Positions 45,511 to 54,819 of a stretch of 64,000 nucleotides of DNA are shown piece after piece. A program made the position numbers and the translations under genes. Below the pieces are notes generated by a model, which did not search any database, was not told the DNA's origin, and saw only the letters and a list, made by a program, of their open reading frames with translations. How positions within the stretch are numbered: the first letter of the stretch is position 1; each line of letters begins with the position of its first letter. The stretch is from Pseudomonas sputi (lineage in GTDB: Bacteria; Pseudomonadota; Gammaproteobacteria; Pseudomonadales; Pseudomonadaceae), in assembly GCF_021603585.1 (NCBI RefSeq), contig NZ_BQHI01000007.1, forward strand, positions 246,187-310,186. The letters run 5' to 3'.

Positions 45511-46512
45511 ATGAAGCAACTGTCCGACGTAAAGTTTTCCACCCTCGATCTGGTGCCGGTGCGCGAGAACGGTAGCCCGGCGCAGTCACTGCGCAACTCG
45601 CTGGATCTGGCGCAGCATGTCGAGAAATTCGGCTACACCCGGTTCTGGGTCGCCGAGCACCACAACATGGATGGCATCGCCAGTTCCGCCACCTCGGTGT
45701 TGCTGGGCTACCTGGCCGGCGGCACGTCGACCATCCGGGTCGGCTCCGGCGGCGTGATGCTGCCCAACCATGCACCGCTGGTGATCGCCGAGCAGTTCGG
45801 CACCCTCGAAAGCCTGTATCCGGGACGCATCGACCTCGGTCTGGGCCGTGCGCCGGGTTCCGATCAGATGACCGCCCGCGCCTTGCGACGTGAGCGTTCC
45901 GGCAGTGCTGATGATTTCCCCGAAGACGTGGCTGAGCTGGCGCGCTTTCTCGGCCCGCGCACCCCGGATCAGCGGGTGATCGCGATGCCGGGCACCGGCA
46001 CCAACGTGCCGATCTGGCTGCTTGGTTCCAGTCTGTTCAGTGCGCAACTGGCCGGCGAGCGCGGTTTGCCCTACGCCTTCGCCTCGCATTTCGCACCGCG
46101 TTTCATGCACGAGGCGATTCGCGTCTACCGTAATCACTTCAAGCCATCGGCAGTGCTCGACAAACCGTACGTAATGCTCGGTGTGCCGCTGGTGGCGGCC
46201 GACACCGATGAACAGGCCGACTACCTGGCGACGTCGGTGTATCAGCGAATCCTCGCGCTGATGCGTGGGCAAAGTCTGGTGCAGCGCCCGCCGGTGAAAA
46301 CCATGGACGGTCTGTGGTTGCCCCACGAGCGTGAGGCCGTGGGTGATTTCCTCGGTCTGGCGATGGTCGGCAGCCCGCAGAAAATCCGCGCGAAACTCGA
46401 AGTGTTGATCGAACAGACCCAGGCGGATGAGCTGATCTTCACCTGCGACCTGTATGAACACGCCGACCGCCTGCATTCCTACGAACTGCTGGCGCAGGTG
46501 ATGAAGGGCTGA
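45511..46512 (+). CDS. LLM class flavin-dependent oxidoreductase
   Basis: Bacterial-luciferase-like TIM-barrel protein of 333 residues, likely FMN- or F420-type monooxygenase. Characteristic parts are [39 protein letters not shown] and [12 protein letters not shown], which place it in the MsnO8-type group of LLM proteins. The substrate is unknown. It stands alone and ends at a bidirectional terminator. Confidence 0.9.
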   Translation: MKQLSDVKFSTLDLVPVRENGSPAQSLRNSLDLAQHVEKFGYTRFWVAEHHNMDGIASSATSVLLGYLAGGTSTIRVGSGGVMLPNHAPLVIAEQFGTLESLYPGRIDLGLGRAPGSDQMTARALRRERSGSADDFPEDVAELARFLGPRTPDQRVIAMPGTGTNVPIWLLGSSLFSAQLAGERGLPYAFASHFAPRFMHEAIRVYRNHFKPSAVLDKPYVMLGVPLVAADTDEQADYLATSVYQRILALMRGQSLVQRPPVKTMDGLWLPHEREAVGDFLGLAMVGSPQKIRAKLEVLIEQTQADELIFTCDLYEHADRLHSYELLAQVMKG

Positions 46513-46530
46513 TCGCCGAAATCGTGCACA

Positions 46531-46558
46531 AAAAAGCCGACGCATGGCGTCGGCTTTT
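46531..46558. terminator. Bidirectional terminator
   Basis: AAAAAGCCGACGC and GCGTCGGCTTTT form a stem around CATG..., between the LLM gene and the convergent DUF1161 gene, with T runs on both strands. Confidence 0.88.
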
Positions 46559-46572
46559 GTTTTTCCGGCTGA

Positions 46573-46797
46573 TCAGCCGCGGGTGTAGACGATCTCTTTG
46601 GTGCCACCTTCGCAGGTACCGACGACGTTGCCGCCACTGGCCGCACCCTTGTCGACAATTTCCAGCGAATACCCGGAAACGCCCTTGGCATCCAGCTTGG
46701 CCGCAATCTCGGCCTTCAGTTCTTCACAGGGCTTGCCGGCAGCAAACGCACCACCCGCAAGGCTCAACAAACCTACTGCCAATATCAACTTCTTCAT
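46573..46797 (-). CDS. DUF1161 family secreted protein, second copy
   Basis: A 74-residue exported protein with signal peptide ending GGAFA and two Cys (PCEELKAEIA and VGTCEGGTK), closely related to the gene at 44493-44732. Both keep the CEELK and GTCxxGTKxIxY segments. The ATG at 46797 is preferred because the signal peptide then begins MKK. Function unknown. Confidence 0.85.
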   Translation of the reverse strand: MKKLILAVGLLSLAGGAFAAGKPCEELKAEIAAKLDAKGVSGYSLEIVDKGAASGGNVVGTCEGGTKEIVYTRG

Positions 46798-46925
46798 CGG
46801 TCGCACTCCCTGGTCGGATTAATTAAGGCGGGCATCGAGCCGTTCGCTCGATGCACTCACCTCGTAGCGCATTGCCATTCCTATGGCACTCGGCCAGCGC
46901 GCAAGTTCAGAAGCGTAGACCAAAC

Positions 46926-47141
46926 TCAGCTGCTGGCAATCCGGAACCCGACTTTCAGGGTCACTTGAAAGTGGGCAGCCTTGCCGTCCTTGATGTGCCC
47001 GCGGGTTTCGGTCACTTCGAACCATTCCAGATGTTTGATGCTCTTGTTGGCCTCGGCCAGCGCATTGTTGATGGCGTCTTCGATACTGCTGGTGGACGAA
47101 CCGACCAGCTCGACTTTCTTGTAGGTGTGATGGTCACTCAT
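46926..47141 (-). CDS. Dodecin family flavin-binding protein
   Basis: A 71-residue protein that assembles as a hollow dodecamer and stores flavins or related cofactors. The flavin-stacking Trp is in HLEWFEV and the family start KKVELVGSS is present. A good purine-rich site precedes the ATG. It stands alone. Confidence 0.93.
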   Translation of the reverse strand: MSDHHTYKKVELVGSSTSSIEDAINNALAEANKSIKHLEWFEVTETRGHIKDGKAAHFQVTLKVGFRIASS

Positions 47142-47297
47142 GGTGTTCTCCTTGAAGTGTGCAATTGAGCCTAGCAGCGATTTGCCGTGTTGATTTCGGC
47201 GATCCGGGCGAGAGGAAGTTCATATTTTCTGCACTTTCCAGAAACGCTGAAGTCCCAACCAACACACGCCACTCATCACCATTGCAGGAGAGCCACC

Positions 47298-47624
47298 ATG
47301 GCCAACACCTCGTTACGCAAAGCCTCGTTGCAAAGCATGGAAGCGGAGATCGAGAGTCTGCTCAAGTCGTTGGAAAGCCTGAAGGACGACGCTTCGGACG
47401 AGTCGCGCAAGACCCTCAAGGCGCTCAAGAGCAACGCTGAAAGCGCGCTGAAACATTCGCGCAACCTGCTCAGCGATGCCTATGAAGAAGTCAAAGTCAA
47501 AACCCGCGAGACCGGGATCGCCACCCGCGATTACGCGCAGGAACATCCTTGGACGACCGCCGGTGTGGCGGTGGGCGCGCTGGGTCTGCTGGCCGCTTAC
47601 TTGCTGTTCAAGCGCGGCGAATGA
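47298..47624 (+). CDS. DUF883 (ElaB/YqjD) membrane-anchored protein
   Basis: A 108-residue protein with an amphipathic helical body ([18 protein letters not shown] and following) and a C-terminal membrane anchor ([20 protein letters not shown]). E. coli members attach ribosomes to the inner membrane in stationary phase and are RpoS-dependent. It starts at ATG 47298 with CAGGAG upstream. Its 3' end overlaps the convergent trpI gene by 28 bases. Confidence 0.9.
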   Translation: MANTSLRKASLQSMEAEIESLLKSLESLKDDASDESRKTLKALKSNAESALKHSRNLLSDAYEEVKVKTRETGIATRDYAQEHPWTTAGVAVGALGLLAAYLLFKRGE

Positions 47625-48514
47625 TCCGCTTGGCGCAGCTCGTTCCTGAGCCACTGCGCCAGTTGCCGGGCGCGCCCGTCCGCGGCGCGCTTGGGTAGCC
47701 ACAACGCCAGTTGCGCCGGGGTTTCACTGAAACCCCACGGCGCGACCAGGCGCCCGGCCCTCAAGTCTTCGGTCACCAGCGGTTCCGGCGCGATCGCCAC
47801 GCCCAGTCCGGCGACAGCGGCTTCCAGCAAGTAATACAAATGCTCGAAACCTTGCCCCAGCTTTAACGCCTTGGCGTCGAGGCCGCTTTGCTGCGCCCAG
47901 CTCGGCCAGGCTTGCGGGCGTGAAGTCGTGTGCAACAAGGGCTCCTCGAGCAGGGCGCCGGGCGGTGCCGATTGCAGGCGCTGGTAGCCGCTGAACAGCG
48001 GGCTCATGACCGGGCCGATGCGCTCGCTGGCCAGCTCGTACACTTGCATGTCCGCCGGCCATGGCGGTTCGGCGAACAGCAGCAGCGCATCGAGCCCCGG
48101 GCGCCTTGGATCGAGATCGCCTTCCCCGGCCGACAGATGCAGGCGCAGATCCGGCAGGTCGGCATTCAGCCTTCCCAATCGCGGAATGAACCAGCGCGCC
48201 AGCAAACTACCGGAGCAACCGAGCACGAACGGCGCATCGGCGGTGCTTTGGGTCAGTTCGGCGCAAACGCTGCGCAAGCGGTCGAACGCTTCACCGCTGG
48301 CATCGCGCAGGCGGATGCCGGCATCTGTGAGTTTCAGGCCGCGACCGTCCTTGACGAAAAGACTGACACCTAGATGCTCTTCCAGCACCTTGAGCTGGCG
48401 ACTGACCGCACCGTGGGTGACGTGCAGTTGCTCCGCAGCCTGGCTGACGCTGTTCAGGCGGGCGGTGGCTTCGAAGGCGCGCAGGGCGTTCAGCGGGGGA
48501 AGGTCATGGCTCAT
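47597..48514 (-). CDS. trpI: LysR-type regulator TrpI
   Basis: Activator of trpBA that responds to indole-3-glycerol phosphate. The 305-residue protein has the N-terminal helix-turn-helix ([24 protein letters not shown]) and a periplasmic-binding-protein-like effector domain. It is divergent from trpBA with 112 bases between, the classic Pseudomonas layout in which TrpI binds upstream of trpB. Confidence 0.95.
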   Translation of the reverse strand: MSHDLPPLNALRAFEATARLNSVSQAAEQLHVTHGAVSRQLKVLEEHLGVSLFVKDGRGLKLTDAGIRLRDASGEAFDRLRSVCAELTQSTADAPFVLGCSGSLLARWFIPRLGRLNADLPDLRLHLSAGEGDLDPRRPGLDALLLFAEPPWPADMQVYELASERIGPVMSPLFSGYQRLQSAPPGALLEEPLLHTTSRPQAWPSWAQQSGLDAKALKLGQGFEHLYYLLEAAVAGLGVAIAPEPLVTEDLRAGRLVAPWGFSETPAQLALWLPKRAADGRARQLAQWLRNELRQADHSPRLNSK

Positions 48515-48608
48515 GATATCTGTGAGTTTTCCTGACAGGTTGTGGCGATCTTATCGGTTTTCAGCCTGGAAGGTCAGGGGTAGAGTGAACGCCATTGTCT
48601 TCTCGTGA

Positions 48609-49873
<1,265 letters not shown>

Positions 49874-49874
<1 letters not shown>

Positions 49875-50686
49875 TGAGCCGCCTGCAAACCCGCTTTGCC
49901 GAACTCAAAGAACAGAACCGCGCCGCCCTCGTGACCTTTGTCACCGCTGGCGACCCGGACTACGACACTTCGCTGGCGATCCTCAAAGGCCTGCCGAAAG
50001 CCGGTGCCGACGTGATCGAACTGGGCATGCCGTTCACCGATCCGATGGCCGACGGCCCGGCGATTCAGCTGGCGAACATCCGTGCCCTCGGTGCCAAGCA
50101 GAACCTGGTCAAAACCCTGCAAATGGTCCGCGAGTTCCGCAAGGACAACAGTGAAACACCGTTGGTGCTGATGGGGTACTTCAACCCGATCCACAAGTTC
50201 GGCGTAGAACGCTTCATCGCCGAAGCCAAAGAGGCCGGCGTCGATGGCCTGATCGTGGTCGACATGCCACCGGAGCACAACGCGGAGCTGTGCGACCCGG
50301 CCCAGGCTGCGGGCATCGACTTCATTCGCCTGACCACCCCGACGACCGATGATGTGCGTCTGCCGAAAGTGTTGAACGGCAGCTCTGGCTTTGTTTACTA
50401 CGTGTCGGTTGCCGGTGTGACCGGTGCCGGTGCGGCGACTCTGGAACACGTCGAGGAAGCGGTGGCGCGTCTGCGTCGTCATACCGATCTGCCGATCAGC
50501 ATCGGTTTTGGTATCCGCACGCCGGAGCAGGCCGCGTCCATCGCGCGTCTGGCCGATGGCGTGGTGGTGGGCTCGGCGCTGATCGATCACATCGCCAACG
50601 CGACCACGCCGGATCAGGCCATCGACGGCGTGCTGAGCCTGTGCTCGGCGCTGTCCGAAGGCGTGCGTAAGGCTCGCGTCAGCTGA
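49874..50686 (+). CDS. trpA: Tryptophan synthase alpha subunit
   Basis: Cleaves indole-3-glycerol phosphate to indole, which is channelled to TrpB. The 270-residue TIM barrel has the catalytic Glu and Asp in [16 protein letters not shown] and the phosphate site near [10 protein letters not shown]. The ATG at 49874 overlaps the trpB stop by one base. Confidence 0.98.
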
Positions 50687-50709
50687 AGGTAAGGTTCCTG
50701 ATACAGAGG

Positions 50710-50856
50710 AATCAGGGAGAGCGCCTGGATAACCGGGCCCTGAGTCGCCTGCCTTTTTATCCGGGTCTTGAATGGCGTCGCGTCGGCGGTGACATCGTGC
50801 TGATCGCGGTGGGCACCGGGGTCGTTTACGAAGTGCTGGATGGCGTTCTGTACTGA
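50710..50856 (+). pseudogene. C-terminal remnant of a CigR/RcnB-like gene
   Basis: In one frame the bases after trpA read NQGERLDNRALSRLPFYPGL then EWRRVGGDIVLIAVGTGVVY and EVLDGVLY before a stop. This matches the C-terminal domain of the CigR-type family (anti-virulence regulator CigR of Salmonella and its Pseudomonas relatives), which follows a signal peptide and a Gly/Arg-rich linker when complete. Here no start codon, signal peptide or linker precedes it; the frame runs back into trpA. It is therefore a decayed gene or one joined to trpA by deletion. Confidence 0.75.
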
Positions 50857-50870
50857 TCCGTCAGGCAATA

Positions 50871-50905
50871 AAAAAGACCGCAGCCTTTAAAGGCTGCGGT
50901 CTTTT
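50871..50905. terminator. Bidirectional terminator
   Basis: AAAAGACCGCAGCCTTT and AAAGGCTGCGGTCTTTT form a strong perfect stem, with T runs on both strands, between the cigR remnant and the DUF4105 gene end. Confidence 0.92.
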
Positions 50906-50909
50906 GTTT

Positions 50910-52871
50910 TCAGGGCAGTTCCAGCCCGCCGGAAGCTTTGTGCAGTTTGCGCAGATGCTCGCCGATCTGCTTCACGTTAGCCTCGTTGGCCGCCATCTCG
51001 GCAGCTCGTTTGGGCTCCAGCAGTGCGCGTACTTCCTTATCGAGATCGCCGGTCAGGGCCAGCAGCTGTTTCTGGCGCTGGCTGCTTTCCGCTTCCAGGC
51101 GGCTGAACTCGCTCGGTTGCGGCAGGCCATAACCTCGGGAATCCAGCAGTTCTGCGGGGCGGCTGAGGAAGCCGCTGTTGGCGAGGATCTGTTGCAAGGT
51201 CGCATTGGCCTTGTCCATGCCACCGTTTTCCAGCTCCCGGGCGCCGAGGTAGCGTTGCTTGACCTCATCCTGAGCCAGCAGCAGTTGGCGGCGGAAACTG
51301 GCCTGTTCCAATAGCAATAGCGCAGCGCTGGTTCGCAGGTCGGCCCGTTCGAACCAGGGGCGACGCTCTTCCGCGGACAGCGACAGCCATTCTTCAACGG
51401 TTGTCTGCTTGATCGGCAACTGTTTCTTCAAGACATCGAACATCGCCTGATAACGATCACGGAACGAGTCGAAACGATAACCCAGGCGCAGCGCTTCTTT
51501 CGGATCATCGAGCACGCTGGTGTCCGCCAGACCACGCCCCTTCAGCACTTCCAGCAAGCCGTTGGGCATGATGCTGTCGAGGCCGGTGAGCCGGGCATTG
51601 TTGCTGCCGCTGCGCAGCAGTTTCAGGCCTTCGACTGCACAGTTGTTGGAGAGGAAAAAGTAATTGCCGTCGTAGCTCCAGTGCATTTCGGCGGCGTGTT
51701 CGACCACGCCCTCGATTTCGCTGCGCGAGAGATTCAGCGGCACCGAGGCCAGGCTGCGCAGTTCGGTCTTGGTGTATTCGTCGATCACCTGCGCCAGCGG
51801 CAGCACGAACAGGCGCGACGGGTACTTGCCGACCAGACCGTCCCAGCTCGACAGCTGCACGTCACCGACGAAGGCGCGGTAGGACAACACCAGATGCTGA
51901 TCCAGATCCAGTCGGCAGTCCGGCCCACGTGGCCGGCCCGGTGCGCAGATCACCAGACGCAGCATGCTGTGACCCCAACGGCTGACCCAGTTCTGGTTGG
52001 CTTCGGCCAGCAGGTAGTCCACCGCATACACGCGCTCCGGATCGACCTGGCCCAGGGGCTGTTTGGCAAAGTCGTTGCCGGCGTTGAGGAAGGCGAAGGT
52101 TTTGGCGCAGACATCCTTGGTCGGCGGTGCCCAGCCGAAGTGTTGCTGGTAATAGCGATACAGCGCCGGGCGACGGCAGGCGTAGCTCGGGTCGAGGAGG
52201 AAATACTCCATGTTGACCGCGACAAACTCCTTCGGGCTGGAGATTTCGTAGAGGTCGGGGCTGCGAGCGATCTGCCGGTTGTGCTGTTCCCGCTCACCCC
52301 GGCGCCCGACGTATTGTTGCCAGCCGGCGAGGTCGAGCAGGCGTGGATCATCGCTGAGGGTGAAGCGACGACCGTTCTGGCCTCGGCATTCGTCGGGAAT
52401 GCCGATCAGCCCGGCGCTGCTGTTACGTCGGGTGCAGCGCTGGATCAGCGTGCGCTCGGCCGCCGGCCACAGGCGCGCGCGATCGTAAATATGGGTGATT
52501 TCGTGCAGCACTGTCGCCAGCAGTTCCCGGCGAACGGTGCCGTGGGGGCGATTGGTTTTTTCTGTCGCTGCACTGCCGTCAGTGAGGCTGGCCAGCAGTT
52601 TGCGGTTCAGGTCCAGCTCGGCGACGAGGGTTGCCTGACCATAGGCATTGCCGGGCATGTCGTCGGTCCAGCCGACATCGATACGCCGGTCCAGGCGTTC
52701 GATGAAGCTTGGCGGCAACGCCTGCATGGCTTCATCGAGCAGCGCCTGGCTGGCCTGTTGTTGAGCGGGGCTCAGACCGTCGGTCTTGAGCCGCAATTGC
52801 AAGCTGGCGTGGGCGCTGTTGCCAAGCAGCAACAACGCCCCGGCCAGCAGCCAGGCGCCGAGCGACTTCAC
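50910..52871 (-). CDS. DUF4105 (Lnb-like) secreted protein with HExxH motif
   Basis: A 653-residue exported protein. The signal peptide ends in NSAHA. The N-terminal region has ATVLHEITHIYDRARL, an HExxH metal site of the kind seen in zinc peptidases. The middle (about 290-480) matches DUF4105/Lnb-like periplasmic domains (SRWGHSMLRLVICAPG, YFFLSNNCAVEGLKLL). The rest is helical (residues 500-650). The family occurs widely in Proteobacteria without a known substrate. Its ATG overlaps the upstream DUF2388 stop by 4 bases, so the two are translationally coupled. Confidence 0.82.
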   Translation of the reverse strand: MKSLGAWLLAGALLLLGNSAHASLQLRLKTDGLSPAQQQASQALLDEAMQALPPSFIERLDRRIDVGWTDDMPGNAYGQATLVAELDLNRKLLASLTDGSAATEKTNRPHGTVRRELLATVLHEITHIYDRARLWPAAERTLIQRCTRRNSSAGLIGIPDECRGQNGRRFTLSDDPRLLDLAGWQQYVGRRGEREQHNRQIARSPDLYEISSPKEFVAVNMEYFLLDPSYACRRPALYRYYQQHFGWAPPTKDVCAKTFAFLNAGNDFAKQPLGQVDPERVYAVDYLLAEANQNWVSRWGHSMLRLVICAPGRPRGPDCRLDLDQHLVLSYRAFVGDVQLSSWDGLVGKYPSRLFVLPLAQVIDEYTKTELRSLASVPLNLSRSEIEGVVEHAAEMHWSYDGNYFFLSNNCAVEGLKLLRSGSNNARLTGLDSIMPNGLLEVLKGRGLADTSVLDDPKEALRLGYRFDSFRDRYQAMFDVLKKQLPIKQTTVEEWLSLSAEERRPWFERADLRTSAALLLLEQASFRRQLLLAQDEVKQRYLGARELENGGMDKANATLQQILANSGFLSRPAELLDSRGYGLPQPSEFSRLEAESSQRQKQLLALTGDLDKEVRALLEPKRAAEMAANEANVKQIGEHLRKLHKASGGLELP

Positions 52872-53188
52872 AGTGCGAGGATGGCTTCGGCGAGTACCTG
52901 ATCACTGGCGTCGCGGGCTTCCGGCACGCGCGTGCGCAAAGTATTGAAGGCCGCTTCCAGGTTTGCACCACGGATATCACCGTCGCTGGCCACGAAACTG
53001 GCAGCGTCGTCGTGGGCTTCGCGGATGATTTTCGAATCGCGAATCGACGTGGTGGTGTCGGAGGTGAAATCGATGGTGCGCTGGGAGGCGCGGACGATGA
53101 TGTTACTGGTGGCTACCAGGGTGTGCGCCTGGGCCATATCGGCCAACAACAGCAGGCCAAGGGCGGCAGCAATCAGCGGGCTACGCAT
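52868..53188 (-). CDS. DUF2388 family secreted protein (copy coupled to DUF4105 gene)
   Basis: A 106-residue exported protein (signal peptide ending DMAQA). The mature part holds the family block EAHDDAASFVASDGDIRGANLE and ends in LAEAILAL. This is DUF2388, a short periplasmic family known mainly from Pseudomonas with no assigned function. Four-base overlap with the DUF4105 start suggests joint action. Two paralogues follow upstream on the same strand. Confidence 0.82.
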   Translation of the reverse strand: MRSPLIAAALGLLLLADMAQAHTLVATSNIIVRASQRTIDFTSDTTTSIRDSKIIREAHDDAASFVASDGDIRGANLEAAFNTLRTRVPEARDASDQVLAEAILAL

Positions 53189-53215
53189 GGAACGACTCCG
53201 AAAGGACAGGGATGA

Positions 53216-53524
53216 CTATTGGACGAGAATTGCCTCTGCCAGTTCAAGGTCGCTGACATGAAGTTTTGGCCGGCTCTTGCGCAGGTAATGCAGGGCGGAC
53301 TCAAGCTGTGCACCGCGCATCCGGCCGTCACTGGCAACGAATGCCGCGGCATCGTCGTGCGCGGCGATGATCAGTTTACGGTCGAACGGCGCGGACGACA
53401 CCATGCCGGTGGCCCAGACGCTGACTACGGTGTTTTGTGTGGACACATCGAAGGCGTCTGCCAAAGGAATCCAGCTGGCGGTAATCAGTACAGAGGGTAT
53501 AAGCAGATTTGTAAGAAAACGCAT
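53216..53524 (-). CDS. DUF2388 family secreted protein, second copy
   Basis: A 102-residue exported protein with signal peptide ending PLADA, then a mature part with AAHDDAAAFVASDGRMRGAQLE and C-terminal LAEAILVQ. It is 27 bases upstream of the first DUF2388 copy on the same strand, so cotranscription is likely. It is a paralogue of the neighbouring two; the segment between signal and core (STQNTVVSVWATGM) is the most divergent. Confidence 0.82.
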   Translation of the reverse strand: MRFLTNLLIPSVLITASWIPLADAFDVSTQNTVVSVWATGMVSSAPFDRKLIIAAHDDAAAFVASDGRMRGAQLESALHYLRKSRPKLHVSDLELAEAILVQ

Positions 53525-53631
53525 GGGACTCGGCAACTGTTGGCGAGTCCCAAGGCTAGCGCAATGCCCGGACCAGAGCCAGCGCCGAAACATCGGGACA
53601 CGAGCGGCGTGTCCCGCGATGCCCCTGTCGC

Positions 53632-53949
53632 TTAGAGCGTCAGAATGGCCTGGGCCAGCTGTGCGTCGGTCGCGTTCAGTTGCGGAGCCTGATGACGGAT
53701 GTGATCCAGTGCGCTCTCCAGTTTCACACCACGGATTTCGCCTTCACTGGCAACGAAGCTGGCAGCGTCGTCACGGGCAGCGAGCACGATCTTGTCGTCA
53801 CGGAAGGACGAGGTGACGTCGGAGGTGGCATCGGAAGAAGACTTGAGCGCGCCAACCACGGCGTCGGTGGTCACGATGAAGCTGGTGGCGCTGGCGTTGG
53901 CAGCTACGGCCAGCAGGGCGGCGGCGCTGAACAGACGAAGACGGGACAT
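53632..53949 (-). CDS. DUF2388 family secreted protein, third copy
   Basis: A 105-residue exported protein with signal peptide ending NASA-TS and core AARDDAASFVASEGEIRGVKLE, ending LAQAILTL. It is the first gene of the row on the minus strand, with an AGGAG sequence 7 bases before its ATG at 53949. The 107-base gap to the next copy is large enough for a separate promoter. Confidence 0.82.
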   Translation of the reverse strand: MSRLRLFSAAALLAVAANASATSFIVTTDAVVGALKSSSDATSDVTSSFRDDKIVLAARDDAASFVASEGEIRGVKLESALDHIRHQAPQLNATDAQLAQAILTL

Positions 53950-54135
53950 GGGAGAACTCCTGTGGATTAACCGTATTGAGAGGTGGCTCGGTGTCTGCAA
54001 GTCAGACGCCAGTCGCACAGCATTCGCCACGTTCTGCATGGAGCTTAGGCTTCCGTTGCGAATTCGCACAGTGGTCAGGATGCAGGCCTGAACATATTTT
54101 GCGTAACTGTACTTGTCGTTTATCTATTTATTATA

Positions 54136-54147
54136 AACTGTACCTGT
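54136..54147. promoter_or_regulatory. AACTGTACCTGT motif, first perfect copy
   Basis: AACTGTACCTGT occurs here and again at 54651-54662, either side of the DUF1127 gene, with one-mismatch copy AACTGTACTTGT at 54105-54116. It could be an operator; the regulator is not in the window. GntR/MocR-type proteins often bind ACTGTAC-like direct repeats, which is only a guess here. Confidence 0.5.
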
Positions 54148-54192
54148 TTGGTGTTTCAGGCTGGGTATTCAGGTTTCTCTGCCCTGAAACAA

Positions 54193-54226
54193 CAAGACCC
54201 GTCGCGGTTTCCCGCGACGGGTCTTG
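54193..54226 (-). terminator. Terminator after DUF1127 gene
   Basis: CAAGACCCGTCGCGG and CCGCGACGGGTCTTG form a strong stem around a TTTC loop. T-rich sequence follows on the minus strand, the direction of the DUF1127 transcript. Confidence 0.8.
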
Positions 54227-54282
54227 TGTGTTCAATTCGGGTTGCTGGCGGTGGGTCTAGCGACCAGAGCCAGCGACGCTGC

Positions 54283-54498
54283 TTAGCGCCAGAACGGCTT
54301 GCTCAGCTCTTCGTAGCGTTGTGCTTCGCTGATACCGGCATCGGCCAGCAGACGCGAGTCCAGACGAGCCAATTGGTGGCGGCTGGAGATGCGGCGCTGC
54401 CACAACATCAGGTTGGCGATAACGCGCAGAGGCAGGGAAGCCTGGGTTTTTACAGCTTTGTCTTCGAAGAACAGTTCGGAACTGAGTGTACGTTCCAT
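54283..54498 (-). CDS. DUF1127 family small protein
   Basis: A 71-residue basic protein with the DUF1127 core WQRRISSRHQLARLDSRLLADAGISEAQRYEELSKPFW. Such short proteins are linked in other bacteria to phosphate, RNA turnover and stress responses. The ATG at 54498 has AAGGA 8 bases upstream, and is preferred over ATG 54507, which is too close to the same site. AACTGTACCTGT motifs flank it on both sides, unusual for a gene of this size. Confidence 0.88.
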   Translation of the reverse strand: MERTLSSELFFEDKAVKTQASLPLRVIANLMLWQRRISSRHQLARLDSRLLADAGISEAQRYEELSKPFWR

Positions 54499-54819
54499 GG
54501 TTGACATCCTTCCGCTTGTGGCGGGATTAGGTAGTGGTTTAACTGGTGCCCATGATCCTCTCGTTTGGCCAGACTCTCTAGATACAGTTCACCTGTATTG
54601 TGAGTGACCAGTTAACTGTTTATAGAGGGTGTACGGGTCATAATTGCGCAAACTGTACCTGTCTGCGCTTATTTGGTGCATTTTTGCCCAGTTCAATGGG
54701 TGAGGTGGGTAAAAGCTGTAGGAAAAGACCAGTACAGCAGTACAGTTTTTGACGGTCACATTGGTTTTCAGAATCCCGCTGGCGAAACTGTGTTGGCACC
54801 AGCGGGAAATCTGTGCGGA
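54499..54819. other. Intergenic region upstream of DUF1127 gene
   Basis: About 320 bases with no gene. It holds the DUF1127 promoter region, TACAGTTCACCTGTA (54583-54597), the AACTGTACCTGT copy at 54651-54662 flanked by GCGCA and TGCGC, a reverse-oriented ACTGTACTGCTGTACT near 54731-54746, and hairpin TCCCGCTGG/CCAGCGGGA (54774-54807), a likely weak terminator of the CoA-transferase gene on the minus strand. Confidence 0.6.
54651..54662. promoter_or_regulatory. AACTGTACCTGT motif, second perfect copy
   Basis: Identical 12-base copy of the motif at 54136-54147, framed by an inverted pair GCGCA...TGCGC (GCGCAAACTGTACCTGTCTG then CGC). It lies about 150 bases upstream of the DUF1127 start, where a regulator could act. 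Confidence 0.5.

Larger units (their letters stand above)
53950..54282. other. Intergenic region with repeated AACTGTAC motifs
   Basis: About 330 bases with no credible gene. It holds the upstream region of the third DUF2388 gene, AACTGTACTTGT (54105-54116), AACTGTACCTGT (54136-54147) and the terminator of the DUF1127 gene (54193-54226). Composition is more AT-rich than the neighbouring genes around 54090-54150. Confidence 0.6.
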
